This document shows, piece after piece, positions 16,691 through 25,675 of a stretch of 64,000 bases of DNA. The number at the start of each line of letters is the position of its first letter. Positions within the stretch are counted from its first letter, which is position 1. The stretch comes from Miltoncostaea sp963823515 (GTDB taxonomy: Bacteria; Actinomycetota; Thermoleophilia; Miltoncostaeales; Miltoncostaeaceae), in NCBI GenBank assembly GCA_963823515.1, contig CAWGMB010000001.1:1-64000 (forward strand), written 5' to 3'. The notes beneath the pieces were generated by a model. The model made no database searches. It worked only from the letters and a program-made list of their open reading frames with translations, and was not told the DNA's origin. The translations under genes were made by a program, and so were the position numbers.

Positions 16691-17935
16691 TCAGGCGGCC
16701 GCGACGGCCGGGGTGGGCTCCTCGACGATGCTGGACAGCGCCTGCTCGTGACGCTCGTCCGCTCCCCCGGCGTGCGGTGGCGGCGAGACGTCGGCGGGCC
16801 CCTCGAGGTCCTGGAGGGTGTCGGCGATGACGACGTCGCGCTCCACGAACAGGTCGATCTCGCGCGGCGTGATCGGCGAGCCGGCGGGGTCGTGGGTCAC
16901 CCGCACCCACGGCCGGCCGATGTGGGCCCGGTCCAGGCGCGAGACCAGGCCCCGTCGGCCGTCGCTGAGACGAACGGGCACCCCCTCGGGATAGGGGGCG
17001 ACGGTCGACTTGAAGATCTTCACGAGATCGAGTGAGAAGGCGCTGCCGGCGAGGCTCAGCACGAGCTCCCAGGCCTCATGGGTCGGCCGGCGGGCGTGGT
17101 AGGCGCGCATCGACGATACGGCGTCGTAGACGTCGGCCATGCCCGCGACCTGGGCGTGCGCATGGAGGCCCGCCCCGCTGAGCCCGTTCGGATATCCGCG
17201 GCCGTCGAGTCGCTCGTGATGGCCGATCACCGCCACCCGCGCCAGGTACGGCAGGCCGCGCTCCTCGAGCAGGTCGACCCCGGCCTGCGGGTGCTCGTGC
17301 ACCAGCATCATCTCGTCGTCGGTGAGGCGGCCCGGCTTCTGCAGGACCGACGCCGGGATCACCAGCTTTCCGATGTCGTGGAGCAGCAGGCCCAGGCCGA
17401 GCTTCTCCAGCCGGCTGTCGAACCCGTCCCGATGGACGTTGCCGCGGCCGTCCACCCAGCCGTGACGCCGCAGCATCTGATCGCCGATCATCAGGCCCAG
17501 GGTGCAGACGTTGAGCGAGTGGCCCAGCGTCCGTGCGTCGAAGGCCTGCAGATCCATCAGCGCCGAGACCATGTGGCCGCTCTCGCGCAGCTCGCCGAGC
17601 ACCGACCGCACGACGCCCCCGAGATGCTCCACGTGCTCGCCGGGCACGCGGGTCAACCTGCCGGTCGTCGCGATCGTGTTGAAGACGTCGCCGAGCTCGC
17701 GGACGGCGTGATCGCGCAGCTCCGGAGAGAGCGCGTCGGTCGGAGTGATGCCATCCGAGAGCTCGTCCTGAACGTAGACGGCGAAGACCCCGGCGAGCTC
17801 GAGCCCCCGCCGCATCCCCTGGGTGACGACCGAGTTCGGCTGGATCAGGGGCATGCGCACCCCCTTCACGCACGAATAGACCGCACGGCCGAGTCGCATT
17901 CCGGGCTGCAGGCGTGACACGGCGACGATGCGCAT
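16691..17935 (-). CDS. HD-GYP domain phosphodiesterase (second of a tandem pair)
   Basis: A 414-residue paralogue of the downstream protein, alike over the full length and separated from it by only 53 bp. It has MRIVAVSRLQPGMRLG at the start, LLLHDIGKLVIP, and GHHERLDGRGYPNG, so both catalytic signatures are present. The C-terminal extension after the HD-GYP domain (DLFVERDVVIADTLQDLEGP) is shared too. The close similarity and same orientation indicate a local duplication, and they are probably one operon. The start is ATG 17935, with a further 33 codons open upstream judged non-coding. Confidence 0.88.
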   Translation of the reverse strand: MRIVAVSRLQPGMRLGRAVYSCVKGVRMPLIQPNSVVTQGMRRGLELAGVFAVYVQDELSDGITPTDALSPELRDHAVRELGDVFNTIATTGRLTRVPGEHVEHLGGVVRSVLGELRESGHMVSALMDLQAFDARTLGHSLNVCTLGLMIGDQMLRRHGWVDGRGNVHRDGFDSRLEKLGLGLLLHDIGKLVIPASVLQKPGRLTDDEMMLVHEHPQAGVDLLEERGLPYLARVAVIGHHERLDGRGYPNGLSGAGLHAHAQVAGMADVYDAVSSMRAYHARRPTHEAWELVLSLAGSAFSLDLVKIFKSTVAPYPEGVPVRLSDGRRGLVSRLDRAHIGRPWVRVTHDPAGSPITPREIDLFVERDVVIADTLQDLEGPADVSPPPHAGGADERHEQALSSIVEEPTPAVAAA

Positions 17936-18207
17936 ACCTGGCGATTCGGCAGCGCCGGCGCCGCCCTTGATCCGGGCGGTCCGCGCGTGGGCCTCAACGG
18001 ACCAGGCGTACCGCGGGTGCCCGGTCTCCCGCACCGTTCAAGCAGCGCGCGCGCCGGTCCCTGCCGCTGACGGCGTGCCGGAACCGCCCACCTCGTCGGC
18101 GGCTACCGCCTGAGGATGCCGGGCTCTCCGGCACGCGCGTCCCGGGCCGGCACCCGCTCGGTGGATGCGATCCGGCCTGATGCGGGCGCGCCTCGGCGGC
18201 GTGCCTG

Positions 18208-18681
18208 TCAGAAGGGGATGTCGGAGTCCTCCGCGGCCGCCGGCGCCGCCTCGGCGCCGCTGCCGCCGCCGGCGGCGACCGGCGCGAGCTCGTCCACCGC
18301 CTGCGGGCGGCGGCCGGTGAACGCCCCGCCCTCGCCGCCACCCTCGCCCCGGCTGTCCAGGAAGAAGACGTCGTTGGCGATCACCTCGACGCTCTGGCGC
18401 TTGGTGCCGTCCTGGGCCTGCCACTCGCGCCAGGACAGGCGCCCGTCGACGCCGATGCGCCGTCCCTTGGCCAGGTAGGTGGAGGCGGTCTCGGCCTGAC
18501 GGCCGAAGACCGTCACGTCGAAGTAGTTGGAGCGGTCGCCCCAGTTGCCGGTCTCGTCGCGCGATCGCGATGAGACCGCCAGCCGCATCGAGCAGATCGG
18601 ATCCCCGCCACCGGTGTGGCGCAGCTCGGGATCGCGCGTGAGGCGCCCCACCAGGGTGACGCGGTTCAGGTCAGCGGGCAT
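18208..18681 (-). CDS. ssb: Single-stranded DNA-binding protein
   Basis: A 157-residue SSB with an N-terminal OB fold (LNRVTLVGRLTRDPELRHT, YFDVTVFGRQAE), a Gly/Ala-rich linker and the conserved acidic tail DSDIPF that recruits replication and repair proteins. The start ATG follows a G-rich ribosome binding site (GGGGGGT). It is not beside rpsF or rplI, so this is the type often found as a second ssb copy, though copy number cannot be judged from this window. About 270 bp without a recognisable gene separate it from the HD-GYP pair. Confidence 0.95.
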   Translation of the reverse strand: MPADLNRVTLVGRLTRDPELRHTGGGDPICSMRLAVSSRSRDETGNWGDRSNYFDVTVFGRQAETASTYLAKGRRIGVDGRLSWREWQAQDGTKRQSVEVIANDVFFLDSRGEGGGEGGAFTGRRPQAVDELAPVAAGGGSGAEAAPAAAEDSDIPF

Positions 18682-18792
18682 CTCGACCCCCCAAGGTCTC
18701 GACGTGATGTCCGGTCATCCTGAACCCCCCACCGGACACCACTCCACATCCGGCGGTGACGCGATCGCGCCGATCACGAGACCGCGGACGGC

Positions 18793-19437
18793 TCAGGCCT
18801 CGGCCGCCGCGGCCTCCTCCTCGCGCATCAGGGCGACCTGCTCGAGCGCCTTCTCCATCACCTCGTGCGGCTGCGCCCCGCTCACCAGCAGGCGCTGGTC
18901 GAAGACGAACGCCGGCACGCCGCCGATGCCGTGGCGCTGGGCGGTGGCGGTCGAGAGGCTGACCGCGTCGGCGAAGGCGCCGCTCGCGACCATCGCCTCG
19001 GCCTCGGCGGGGTCGAGGCCCACGTCGGCCACGCAGGGGCCCAGCACGTCCCACCCGGTGATGTCGCGCCCCTCGACCCAGTAGGCGTCCATCACTCGCT
19101 CGTGCAGCCGGTCGTGCGCGCCCTTCGTGCGCGCCCACTCGATCAGCTCGAGCGCCCGGCGCGTGTTCGGCACGCGCTCCGGGTGTGGGTTGTAAACCAT
19201 CTGCGCCTCCTCGTGCATCCCACGCACCGCCTCGTGCATGCTGGCCGGGTAGCGCCGCATCAGCTCCTCGCGCGCGATCCCCTCAGGCGGGTACTCGGGA
19301 TGAAGATCGAACGGCAGCCACTCGACCCGTACGCCCGCCTCGCGACTCAGCCAGGCGGCACGCTCGCGCGCGACGTTGCAGAAGGGGCACACCACGTCGC
19401 TCCAGATGGTGACGGTGATCGGCTCGCTCGCGCTCAT
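18793..19437 (-). CDS. DsbA-family oxidoreductase (FrnE-like)
   Basis: A 214-residue thioredoxin-fold protein with a helical insertion. The active site is CPFC within WSDVVCPFCNVARER near residue 17, and the cis-Pro loop reads IGGVPAFVFDQRLLVSGAQ, which is the FrnE/2-hydroxychromene isomerase-like pattern. No signal peptide is visible, so it is cytoplasmic. Such proteins act as thiol oxidoreductases in oxidative stress. The start follows a GGGGGGGT ribosome binding site. Confidence 0.92.
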   Translation of the reverse strand: MSASEPITVTIWSDVVCPFCNVARERAAWLSREAGVRVEWLPFDLHPEYPPEGIAREELMRRYPASMHEAVRGMHEEAQMVYNPHPERVPNTRRALELIEWARTKGAHDRLHERVMDAYWVEGRDITGWDVLGPCVADVGLDPAEAEAMVASGAFADAVSLSTATAQRHGIGGVPAFVFDQRLLVSGAQPHEVMEKALEQVALMREEEAAAAEA

Positions 19438-19509
19438 CGGGACCCCCCCGCTCGTTCGGCGAACCGTTCACACTAGGCGCTTGCGCCGGCCCTCGCCCCG
19501 AGCCCGACG

Positions 19510-20649
19510 ATGACGCCCATCGACGGAATCGTCATCGTATGGGTGGCCCTCTGGGCCCTCTTCGGCGCCGGCCGGGGCCTCGTGGAGCAGGTCCTGTCGC
19601 TGGCCGGCCTCGCGCTCGGTGCCGTCGCGGGCTCGCGGATCGCACCGTCCCTGCTGCCCGGCGGCCGCGAGTCGGTGTGGCTGCCGCTGGTCGCGCTCGG
19701 AGGCGCTCTGATCGGCGCCGTCCTCGTGCAGTCGCTGCTCTTGGTGGTCGCCGCGCCCCTGCGCCGCACGGTGCAGCGCGGCCCGGCGCGCCGTGTCGAC
19801 CAGGGTGGCGGCGTGGTCCTCGGCGCCGCGATCGGCCTCGCCCTGGCATGGCTCGTGGCGGCGGCCGCGGTGTTCCAGCCGGCCGACGGGGCGAAGGGGC
19901 TGCGCGACCAGGTCCAGCGGTCGAGCATCCTGCGCACGGCGCTCGACCTGGTCCCGCCGGATCGGCTGCTCGGCGCCCTCGCGCGGGTGGACGCCTACAC
20001 GCTGATCCCGCTGCCGCCCGCCGCCCTGCCGGACCCCGACCCGTCGGTGCTCGCGAGCCCCGGCGCGCGCCGGGCGCGCGGTGCCGTCGTGGAGCTGCGG
20101 GGCCGCGCCTGCGGCCTCGTCAAGCAGGGCTCGGGGTGGGTGGCCGCCGACGGCCTGATCGCCACCAACGTCCACGTCATCGCCGGCCAGGCCGACACGC
20201 GGGTCCTCGTGCCCGGTGGAGCCTCGCTGGCGGCAGAGCCGGTCTACGTGGACGCCGGCAACGACGTCGCGCTGCTGCGGGTGGAGGGGCTCTCCGCGGC
20301 GCCCCTCGTCCTCGGCGACGCGCCCGGCGAGCCGGAGGCCGTCGTGCTCCTCGGCTATCCCGGCGGCGGGCCGCTCGTCGCCGAGCCCGCCACGGCCGCG
20401 CCGCCGCGCACGATCGTGACGCCGGACGCGTACGGGCGGGGGGCGGTTCCCCGCAGCGTCGTGGTGACCCGCGGGAGCCTCGGCCCAGGGAGCAGCGGCG
20501 GGCCGGTGGTCGATTCCTCGGGGACGGTGGTGGCGATGATCTTCGGCGGCACGAGCGACGGCGTCTCGGGAGCCGCGGTGCCGCCGGCGCCGATCCGCCG
20601 CGCCCTGCGGGCGCCCCACCGCCCGACCGATCCGGGCCCCTGCACCTGA
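19510..20649 (+). CDS. MarP-like membrane-anchored serine protease
   Basis: A 379-residue protein with four N-terminal helices of the CvpA type (residues about 5-120) and an extracytoplasmic trypsin-fold domain. The catalytic triad is His222 in ATNVHVIAG, Asp252 in DAGNDVALL and Ser329 in GPGSSGGPVVD. In mycobacteria MarP confers acid and oxidative-stress resistance by processing cell-wall hydrolases. The layout and length match that family. It begins about 70 bp from the divergent DsbA-like gene. Confidence 0.92.
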   Translation: MTPIDGIVIVWVALWALFGAGRGLVEQVLSLAGLALGAVAGSRIAPSLLPGGRESVWLPLVALGGALIGAVLVQSLLLVVAAPLRRTVQRGPARRVDQGGGVVLGAAIGLALAWLVAAAAVFQPADGAKGLRDQVQRSSILRTALDLVPPDRLLGALARVDAYTLIPLPPAALPDPDPSVLASPGARRARGAVVELRGRACGLVKQGSGWVAADGLIATNVHVIAGQADTRVLVPGGASLAAEPVYVDAGNDVALLRVEGLSAAPLVLGDAPGEPEAVVLLGYPGGGPLVAEPATAAPPRTIVTPDAYGRGAVPRSVVVTRGSLGPGSSGGPVVDSSGTVVAMIFGGTSDGVSGAAVPPAPIRRALRAPHRPTDPGPCT

Positions 20650-20668
20650 CGGGCGCGGGCCGGCGCGC

Positions 20669-20674
20669 TAGCGT
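20669..20674 (+). promoter_or_regulatory. -10 box of the gene at 20681 (leaderless)
   Basis: TAGCGT ends six bases before the ATG at 20681, placing the predicted transcript start at the start codon. Confidence 0.5.
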
Positions 20675-20680
20675 GGGAGC

Positions 20681-21040
20681 ATGGTCGAGCTCCTGATCGT
20701 CCTGGGCCTGGGCGCCGCGGTCGCGGTGCGGGTGGCCGTGATCCGCCGCGCGGCCCTGCGGCGGGCGCGGTTGCGCGCCGAGGCCGTGCTCGACGAGCTG
20801 GCCGCGGCCGCCTGCGACCATCTCGCCGGGGGCGCCGACCCGTCCACCTCGCGCCGCTGCGCGCGCGCCGTCGACCGCTACGAGCGCACCCGCGACCGGG
20901 TCGCGGCGGCGCGCACCCGCAGCGAGCTCGACGCCCTGGTGGCGCGGCACAACGTGCGCCGGGGTGCCATCGACCTGGTCGAGCGCGGCCGTGAGCGGGT
21001 GCGCGCCGCGTTCCGTACCGGGGTGGCGATCCGCCGGTAG
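20681..21040 (+). CDS. Small membrane-anchored helical protein, unknown
   Basis: A 119-residue protein with one N-terminal hydrophobic helix (about residues 3-20) followed by an Arg/Ala-rich, strongly helical cytoplasmic part that could form a coiled coil (RRAALRRARLRAEAVLDELA). I do not recognise a family. It lies between the MarP-like and VanW-like envelope genes and is likely an envelope-associated accessory protein. It looks leaderless. Confidence 0.6.
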   Translation: MVELLIVLGLGAAVAVRVAVIRRAALRRARLRAEAVLDELAAAACDHLAGGADPSTSRRCARAVDRYERTRDRVAAARTRSELDALVARHNVRRGAIDLVERGRERVRAAFRTGVAIRR

Positions 21041-21083
21041 ACCGCCCCCGCGCCGCGCCGCGGGCGATCGATGACAGACTCAC

Positions 21084-22706
21084 GTGCCGGTGCGGCTCCC
21101 TCGACCACGACGGATGGACACACGCGTCGCGGTGATCGCCGGCCTGGCCCTGCTGTCGCTGGCCGTCGTCGTGGTCGCCGTGCGCCTGGTCACCGCGCCC
21201 GACGACCGGGTGCCCGCCGGGGTGAGCATCGCCGGCATCCCGGTGGGCGGCCTGAGCGCCGGCGAGGCCGATCGGGCGGTGCGGGCGAGCGTGCAGATGC
21301 CACCCCGCTCGCTGGTGCTCGAGCTTCCCGGCGAGCCGGGCTTCCCCCTCACCATCCCCGCGGCCGAGCTCGCTCCACTTCCCCGCTCGCGGGCGGCCGT
21401 GAACGAGGCGCTCGAGAAGCCGTCGCTCGCGGGCCGGATACTCGGAGAGGTCGGCCTGGCGCGCGCGCGTGACGTCGATCTGCGCTTCCGAGCCACGCCG
21501 GCCCGCGCGCGTGCGGTGGTGGCCGACGTCTCGACGCGCATCGACACGCCCGCGCGCGCGGCGACGCTGTCGGTGAAGGGCGATCGGGTCGTCGCCACGA
21601 CGGCGCGCGCCGGCCGGGCCGTGGACGTCCCCCGCCTGGTGGCGCTGCTCGGGCGCCTCCCCGAGCGGGCGACGGTGCCGCTCACCACGGTCGATCCGGC
21701 GGTGAGCGACGCTCAGGCCGAGAAGGCCCGCGTCCGCGCGGAGCGGATCGCGGCCACCCCGGTGGTGGTGCGTGGCGGCGGGCGGCGCGCGACGATCCCG
21801 CGCGAGCGTCTGCTCGCGGCGCTGCGCTTCGCTCAGGGGAAGGCCGGGATCGCCGTGGGCCTCGACCCCGGCGTGCTGGCCGCCGCGGTGCGCCCCGGCT
21901 TCGCGGGGATCATCCGCCCGGCTCTGTCGGCGGGCTTCGTCGTGGAGGGGGCCTCGGTCAGCGTCACCCCGTCGCGGGACGGCCGTCGCCTCGACTCCGC
22001 CGCGCTCGCGCGGCGGGTGGAGCGCCGGACGGGATCGAAGCCGGTCGCCGTCCCGATCCGTCCCGAGGCGCCGGCGCGTACGACCGCGGAGGCGCGGAAG
22101 ATGGGCATCCGCGAGCGCGTGAGCACCTTCACCACGCCGCACGCCTGCTGCCTGCCGCGCGTCACCAACATCCAGCGCGCGGCGAAGATCCTCGACGGCA
22201 CGATCATCCCCGCGGGGGCGACCTTCTCGCTGAACGAGGCCCTCGGTGAGCGCACGAAGGCGCGCGGGTTCGTGCCGGCCCCGCAGATCAACGCGGGCGA
22301 GCTGGAGGACGCCGTGGGCGGAGGCGTCAGCCAGATGGGCACCAACACGTTCAACGCCGCATTCTTCGCCGGCCTGCGCCTGGTGGTGCACACGCCGCAC
22401 GAGTTCTGGATCACCCGCTACCCGCCCGGCCGCGAAGCAACGATCTCCTGGGGCGGCCCCGAGATGATCGTCGAGAACGACTGGCCCGCGGCGATCCTCA
22501 TGAAGGTCGGTGACACCGGCACGGCGCTGACGGTGAGCATGTACTCGTCGAAGCTCGGCCGGCGCGTCACCACCACCTCGAGCGGCGACCCGGTGGCGGG
22601 CACCGCCTTCACCATGACCGTGACGCGCAAGGTCTACCGCGGGTTGACGCTGCGCCACGACGACACGCTGCGCTGGACCTACAAGGAGCCGCCCGCGGGC
22701 GAGTGA
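21084..22706 (+). CDS. VanW-family protein with peptidoglycan-binding-like repeats
   Basis: A 540-residue exported or membrane-anchored protein. One transmembrane helix near the N terminus is followed by two PG_binding_4-type domains (VSIAGIPVGGLSAGEADRA starts the first) and a C-terminal VanW domain with FSLNEALGERTKARGF, GGGVSQMGTNTFNAAFFAGL and HEFWITRYPPGREATI. VanW proteins are cell-wall associated and several carry L,D-transpeptidase-like neighbours; the biochemical role is not established. The GTG at 21084 or an ATG at 21114 could be the start. Confidence 0.9.
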   Translation: MPVRLPRPRRMDTRVAVIAGLALLSLAVVVVAVRLVTAPDDRVPAGVSIAGIPVGGLSAGEADRAVRASVQMPPRSLVLELPGEPGFPLTIPAAELAPLPRSRAAVNEALEKPSLAGRILGEVGLARARDVDLRFRATPARARAVVADVSTRIDTPARAATLSVKGDRVVATTARAGRAVDVPRLVALLGRLPERATVPLTTVDPAVSDAQAEKARVRAERIAATPVVVRGGGRRATIPRERLLAALRFAQGKAGIAVGLDPGVLAAAVRPGFAGIIRPALSAGFVVEGASVSVTPSRDGRRLDSAALARRVERRTGSKPVAVPIRPEAPARTTAEARKMGIRERVSTFTTPHACCLPRVTNIQRAAKILDGTIIPAGATFSLNEALGERTKARGFVPAPQINAGELEDAVGGGVSQMGTNTFNAAFFAGLRLVVHTPHEFWITRYPPGREATISWGGPEMIVENDWPAAILMKVGDTGTALTVSMYSSKLGRRVTTTSSGDPVAGTAFTMTVTRKVYRGLTLRHDDTLRWTYKEPPAGE

Positions 22707-22710
22707 GCCA

Positions 22711-23583
22711 CTAGGAGCTCGGCTCCTCGCGGTCGCGCAGGAAGCGCTCGAGCTCCTCGGCCAGCTCGTCGCCGCTCGGCAGCGGACCGTGGTTGTCCGC
22801 GCCGGCGTTGGCGGCGGCGTCCTCGAGCTGCTCCACCAGCTGGCGCAGGCGGGGCTCCGACTCCACTGCGCGGGCCACCTGGCCCTCGAAGGCCGCGGCG
22901 GCCTCCTCGAGCTCGTGCACGTCCACTCCCACGCCGGCGACGCGCTCGAGCGCGCGCACCAGCGCCAGGCTGCCCTTGGAGTTGGTGAGCCCGGCGGCGT
23001 AGTGCGAGACCGGCGCCCACATCGAGACGGTCTCCATCCCGCGCACGGAGGCCTCGTGGTGGAGCACGCCGATGATGCCCGTGGGCCCGGAGTAGCTCGG
23101 CTGACGGAAGCCCATGCCGGCGATGAAGGCGGGATCCGAGGCCATCCCCGTGATGCGCACCGGGTGGCTGTGCACCACGTCGGCCAAGAGCGAGCCGAGC
23201 GTCACGACGCGGGTCACCCCGAGCGAGGCGGCCGCGTCGAGCAGCAACGTGCAGAAGGTGCGCCAGCGCATCGAGGGCTCGGCGCCGGCCACCAGCAGGA
23301 CGTCGTGCGGGCCGTCGGGGGAGCGGGCGACCAGCAGCTCGACCTCGGGCCAGATGATCGACGAGCCCCCGTCGGAGCTCAGGTCGATCAGCGGCCGCGT
23401 GGCCTGGAAGTCGTAGAAGTCCTCGGGGTCGATGGCGGCCACCCGGGACGCCCCCAGCCGCTCCCCCACGAAGACGACGGCCCCGGACGCGGCGGCGGCG
23501 GCGTCGTTCCACCCGCCGAAGGCCGCGATCATCACGGGGCTCTTCAGATCGGCCGGTCGCTCATTCCACCGCAGTTCATTCAT
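22711..23583 (-). CDS. PAC2-family protein
   Basis: A 290-residue member of the PAC2 (proteasome assembly chaperone 2) family, frequent in actinobacteria. Diagnostic stretches are PVMIAAFGGWNDAAAAAS near the N terminus, DFYDFQATRP, and GFRQPSYSGPTGIIGVLH. Its bacterial function is unknown; proteasome assembly is proposed by homology only, and no proteasome genes lie here. The start at MNELRW (23583) has a run of C rather than a ribosome binding site before it. Confidence 0.9.
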   Translation of the reverse strand: MNELRWNERPADLKSPVMIAAFGGWNDAAAAASGAVVFVGERLGASRVAAIDPEDFYDFQATRPLIDLSSDGGSSIIWPEVELLVARSPDGPHDVLLVAGAEPSMRWRTFCTLLLDAAASLGVTRVVTLGSLLADVVHSHPVRITGMASDPAFIAGMGFRQPSYSGPTGIIGVLHHEASVRGMETVSMWAPVSHYAAGLTNSKGSLALVRALERVAGVGVDVHELEEAAAAFEGQVARAVESEPRLRQLVEQLEDAAANAGADNHGPLPSGDELAEELERFLRDREEPSS

Positions 23584-23674
23584 GGGGGGGATGTTGCCAC
23601 GTGTGGCGGCGCGACGAGCGAAGCCCGCACGCGCCGCCACGACCGTGACGAAACCACCCGTCGGCGCTGTGCGC

Positions 23675-23851
23675 CTACGCGGCCGCCTCTACCGCGGCCG
23701 CGGCCTCGGCCATGCGGTCCCACGCACGCCGCTCGGCCGCCTCGTACTCGCTGGTCGTTCCGTACAGCTGCGAGTTACGCGAAACGGCGAGGTAGTCGCT
23801 GGTCGCCCGCTCGAGCTCGGCTGCGGGATCGAGGATGACATCTGCGCTCAT
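23675..23851 (-). CDS. Small acidic helical protein, unknown
   Basis: A 58-residue protein (MSADVILDPAAELERATSDY at its start) with an excellent ribosome binding site, GAAGAGGGG, seven bases upstream of ATG 23851. It is Ala/Glu-rich and predicted helical, with no Cys and no signal. It might be a regulator or a stress peptide; I do not recognise it. Confidence 0.65.
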   Translation of the reverse strand: MSADVILDPAAELERATSDYLAVSRNSQLYGTTSEYEAAERRAWDRMAEAAAAVEAAA

Positions 23852-24023
23852 CTGTTCCCCTCTTCGCGTGGGTGGCCCGGTAGACATCGGCAATGTCTAC
23901 CGTGTTAGTGAGGTTGGCAGATATCCGGCGCCCCCGCCCTTGGCCCGTCGGCTAGTGGGCGGCCGGTTCGCCTGGACGAACGGGCGGGCTCGTCGTCGAG
24001 CCCGCCCGCCCTCGACGTCCGGT

Positions 24024-25403
24024 CTAGAAACCCTGCTCGGTCTTGCCCACCCGTCGCACCACCGCGGTGGTGGCCGACGCCCGTCCCGTGCCCCGCAGGG
24101 AGGCCGTGGTGCGGGTGACGCCGCCGGCCAGCCGGCGGCCGACGCGGACCTTCAGGACGAAGGTGGCCGAGCGGCCCCCCTTCAGGGTGGCGAGGGTCCA
24201 GCGGGCGGCGCGACGGCCGATCTTGCTCGTGGTGCCCCGCGGTCCGCGGGCGCGGATCGGGGAGACCCCCCGCCCGACGCGCTGGGCCACCCGCACGCGG
24301 CGCACGGTGCGCGTGCCCGTGTTGGTGACGCGCAGCTTGTAGACCGCGAGGCCCCCGGGCGCGGCGAGGGTGGGGCTGTCGAGGCTGAAGGCCAGCGCGG
24401 CGCCCCGGGGCGCGGCCGGGGCCGCGGGCGCGGGCGGCGCCGGCGGCGCGAGGGGCGCCGTGGCGTCGGGGCCGAGCAGGTAGAGGTCGCAGTCGACGAA
24501 GCCGTGGCTGGACTGCGCGGTCAGCGCACCCGGCTTCAGGAGGAGCTGGTCCTGGGGGGTCGTCGCGCCGGGGAGCTTGGTCGCGCGCAGGAGCGTCGGC
24601 GCTGACGTGCTGGCCGTGACGGTCACCGGTCCGGCGACCGAGGAGGTCAGCGTGGCCGACGCGACGCCGCTCGGGCCGATGGTCACCTGCTCGGGGGTCA
24701 CCTGGGCGGCGGGGCCCGCGCCCGGCGCGGCCGGGACCGAAAGGTCAACCTGCGCCCCCGGCGTGCCGGTCACCGTGACCACCGCGCCGCTGTCGAGGCA
24801 GGTGTCGCCACCGGCCACCGAGACGGCGAGGGCGGAGGGGACGCTCCTGCCCGCGGCCAGGGCGCGCAGCTCGGCGACGCGGGCGTTCAGCACCGGGTCG
24901 CTGGAGGGCGCGTCGAGGTCGCGCGCCTGGCCCGAGAGCTGCCAGATCGCGACCTGCAGGGCGCCCGACTCGAGGCCCGGGTCGGCCGCGGCCGCGATCA
25001 GGTCCTCGGCCTGCGAGAGCAGCCATCCGGCCGCGCGGAACGAGGGCGAGGCCAGCTCGGGGGCGTCGGCCGCGCTCTGCAGATCGACCTGGTAGTCGCG
25101 GCCGGTGACGATGTAGTGCGAGAGGTCGATGCAGTTGCCGCTGGCCTCGGTGGTCGCGCCGGACTGCCCGGCGGCCGCCGCGGTCGTGATGCGGTAGTGG
25201 TAGCGGGCGGGGCGCACATGAACCGTGCCCCCCGCGGCCTTGTGGACATCGACGGCGTTGGCGTAGATCGGCGACGAGCCGAGCAGCCGGAAGGTCACGC
25301 GTTCGGCGCCGAGGGCCGATCCGGCGAGGCTGAGGACGAGCAGGAGCGCGCCGGCCGCGATGGCGGCGACGCGCCCCAGGCGTGGGACGGACGGTCGGTT
25401 CAT
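24024..25403 (-). CDS. Secreted thioester-domain (TQXA-type) protein with DUF11-like C terminus
   Basis: A 459-residue exported protein with a signal peptide (about residues 11-33, ending SALGAE). Residues 34-165 resemble the internal-thioester domain of Gram-positive surface adhesins: Cys91 in GNCIDLSHYIV and Gln150 in LQVAIWQLSG would form the Cys-Gln bond that reacts covalently with host or surface amines. An Ig-like region, a Pro/Ala linker and a DUF11-type repeat (AVYKLRVTNTGTRTVRRVRV) follow. There is no LPXTG or membrane anchor, so attachment must be indirect or the protein is released. Start ATG 25403. Confidence 0.75.
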   Translation of the reverse strand: MNRPSVPRLGRVAAIAAGALLLVLSLAGSALGAERVTFRLLGSSPIYANAVDVHKAAGGTVHVRPARYHYRITTAAAAGQSGATTEASGNCIDLSHYIVTGRDYQVDLQSAADAPELASPSFRAAGWLLSQAEDLIAAAADPGLESGALQVAIWQLSGQARDLDAPSSDPVLNARVAELRALAAGRSVPSALAVSVAGGDTCLDSGAVVTVTGTPGAQVDLSVPAAPGAGPAAQVTPEQVTIGPSGVASATLTSSVAGPVTVTASTSAPTLLRATKLPGATTPQDQLLLKPGALTAQSSHGFVDCDLYLLGPDATAPLAPPAPPAPAAPAAPRGAALAFSLDSPTLAAPGGLAVYKLRVTNTGTRTVRRVRVAQRVGRGVSPIRARGPRGTTSKIGRRAARWTLATLKGGRSATFVLKVRVGRRLAGGVTRTTASLRGTGRASATTAVVRRVGKTEQGF

Positions 25404-25675
25404 GGGCACTGGACTCCCTCGGGCACGGGGGACGGGTGCATCCTGGATCGGCACCCGCTGCACCGCGCGACTCCCGCACGGTGCGTGATGTGCGCCCGGC
25501 CGCCATGGATCGGCCTCGGGAAGGATCTGCCCCGAGATCTCACGGAACGCTCGGCGTCGCGGCACGCAGCGCCGGTCCATCGCTGTGGGCGACGCCGCCG
25601 TGCCGACCTTCCACCCGAGCGCGAGGGCGATGGATGGGCGGCGTCGTCGGGGCCCGTCTGCCGCGCCCCGCCCGG
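25404..25675 (-). other. Non-coding leader/intergenic region with two hairpins
   Basis: The 272 bp between two minus-strand genes hold two stem-loops: GGGTGC (25434-25439) pairing with GCACCC (25451-25456), and GCACCG (25460-25465) pairing with CGGTGC (25479-25484). They could end the upstream carboxypeptidase transcript or structure the leader of the thioester protein. No known riboswitch core was found. Confidence 0.45.

Noticed and set aside
17936..18207. Cyclic di-GMP riboswitch upstream of the HD-GYP pair
   Set aside because: A GGTAGCC-like segment exists on the minus strand, but the conserved GGGACGCAAAGC core is missing.
25404..25675. Riboswitch (cyclic dinucleotide or cobalamin) before the thioester gene
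   Set aside because: Hairpins exist but no conserved riboswitch core could be matched.
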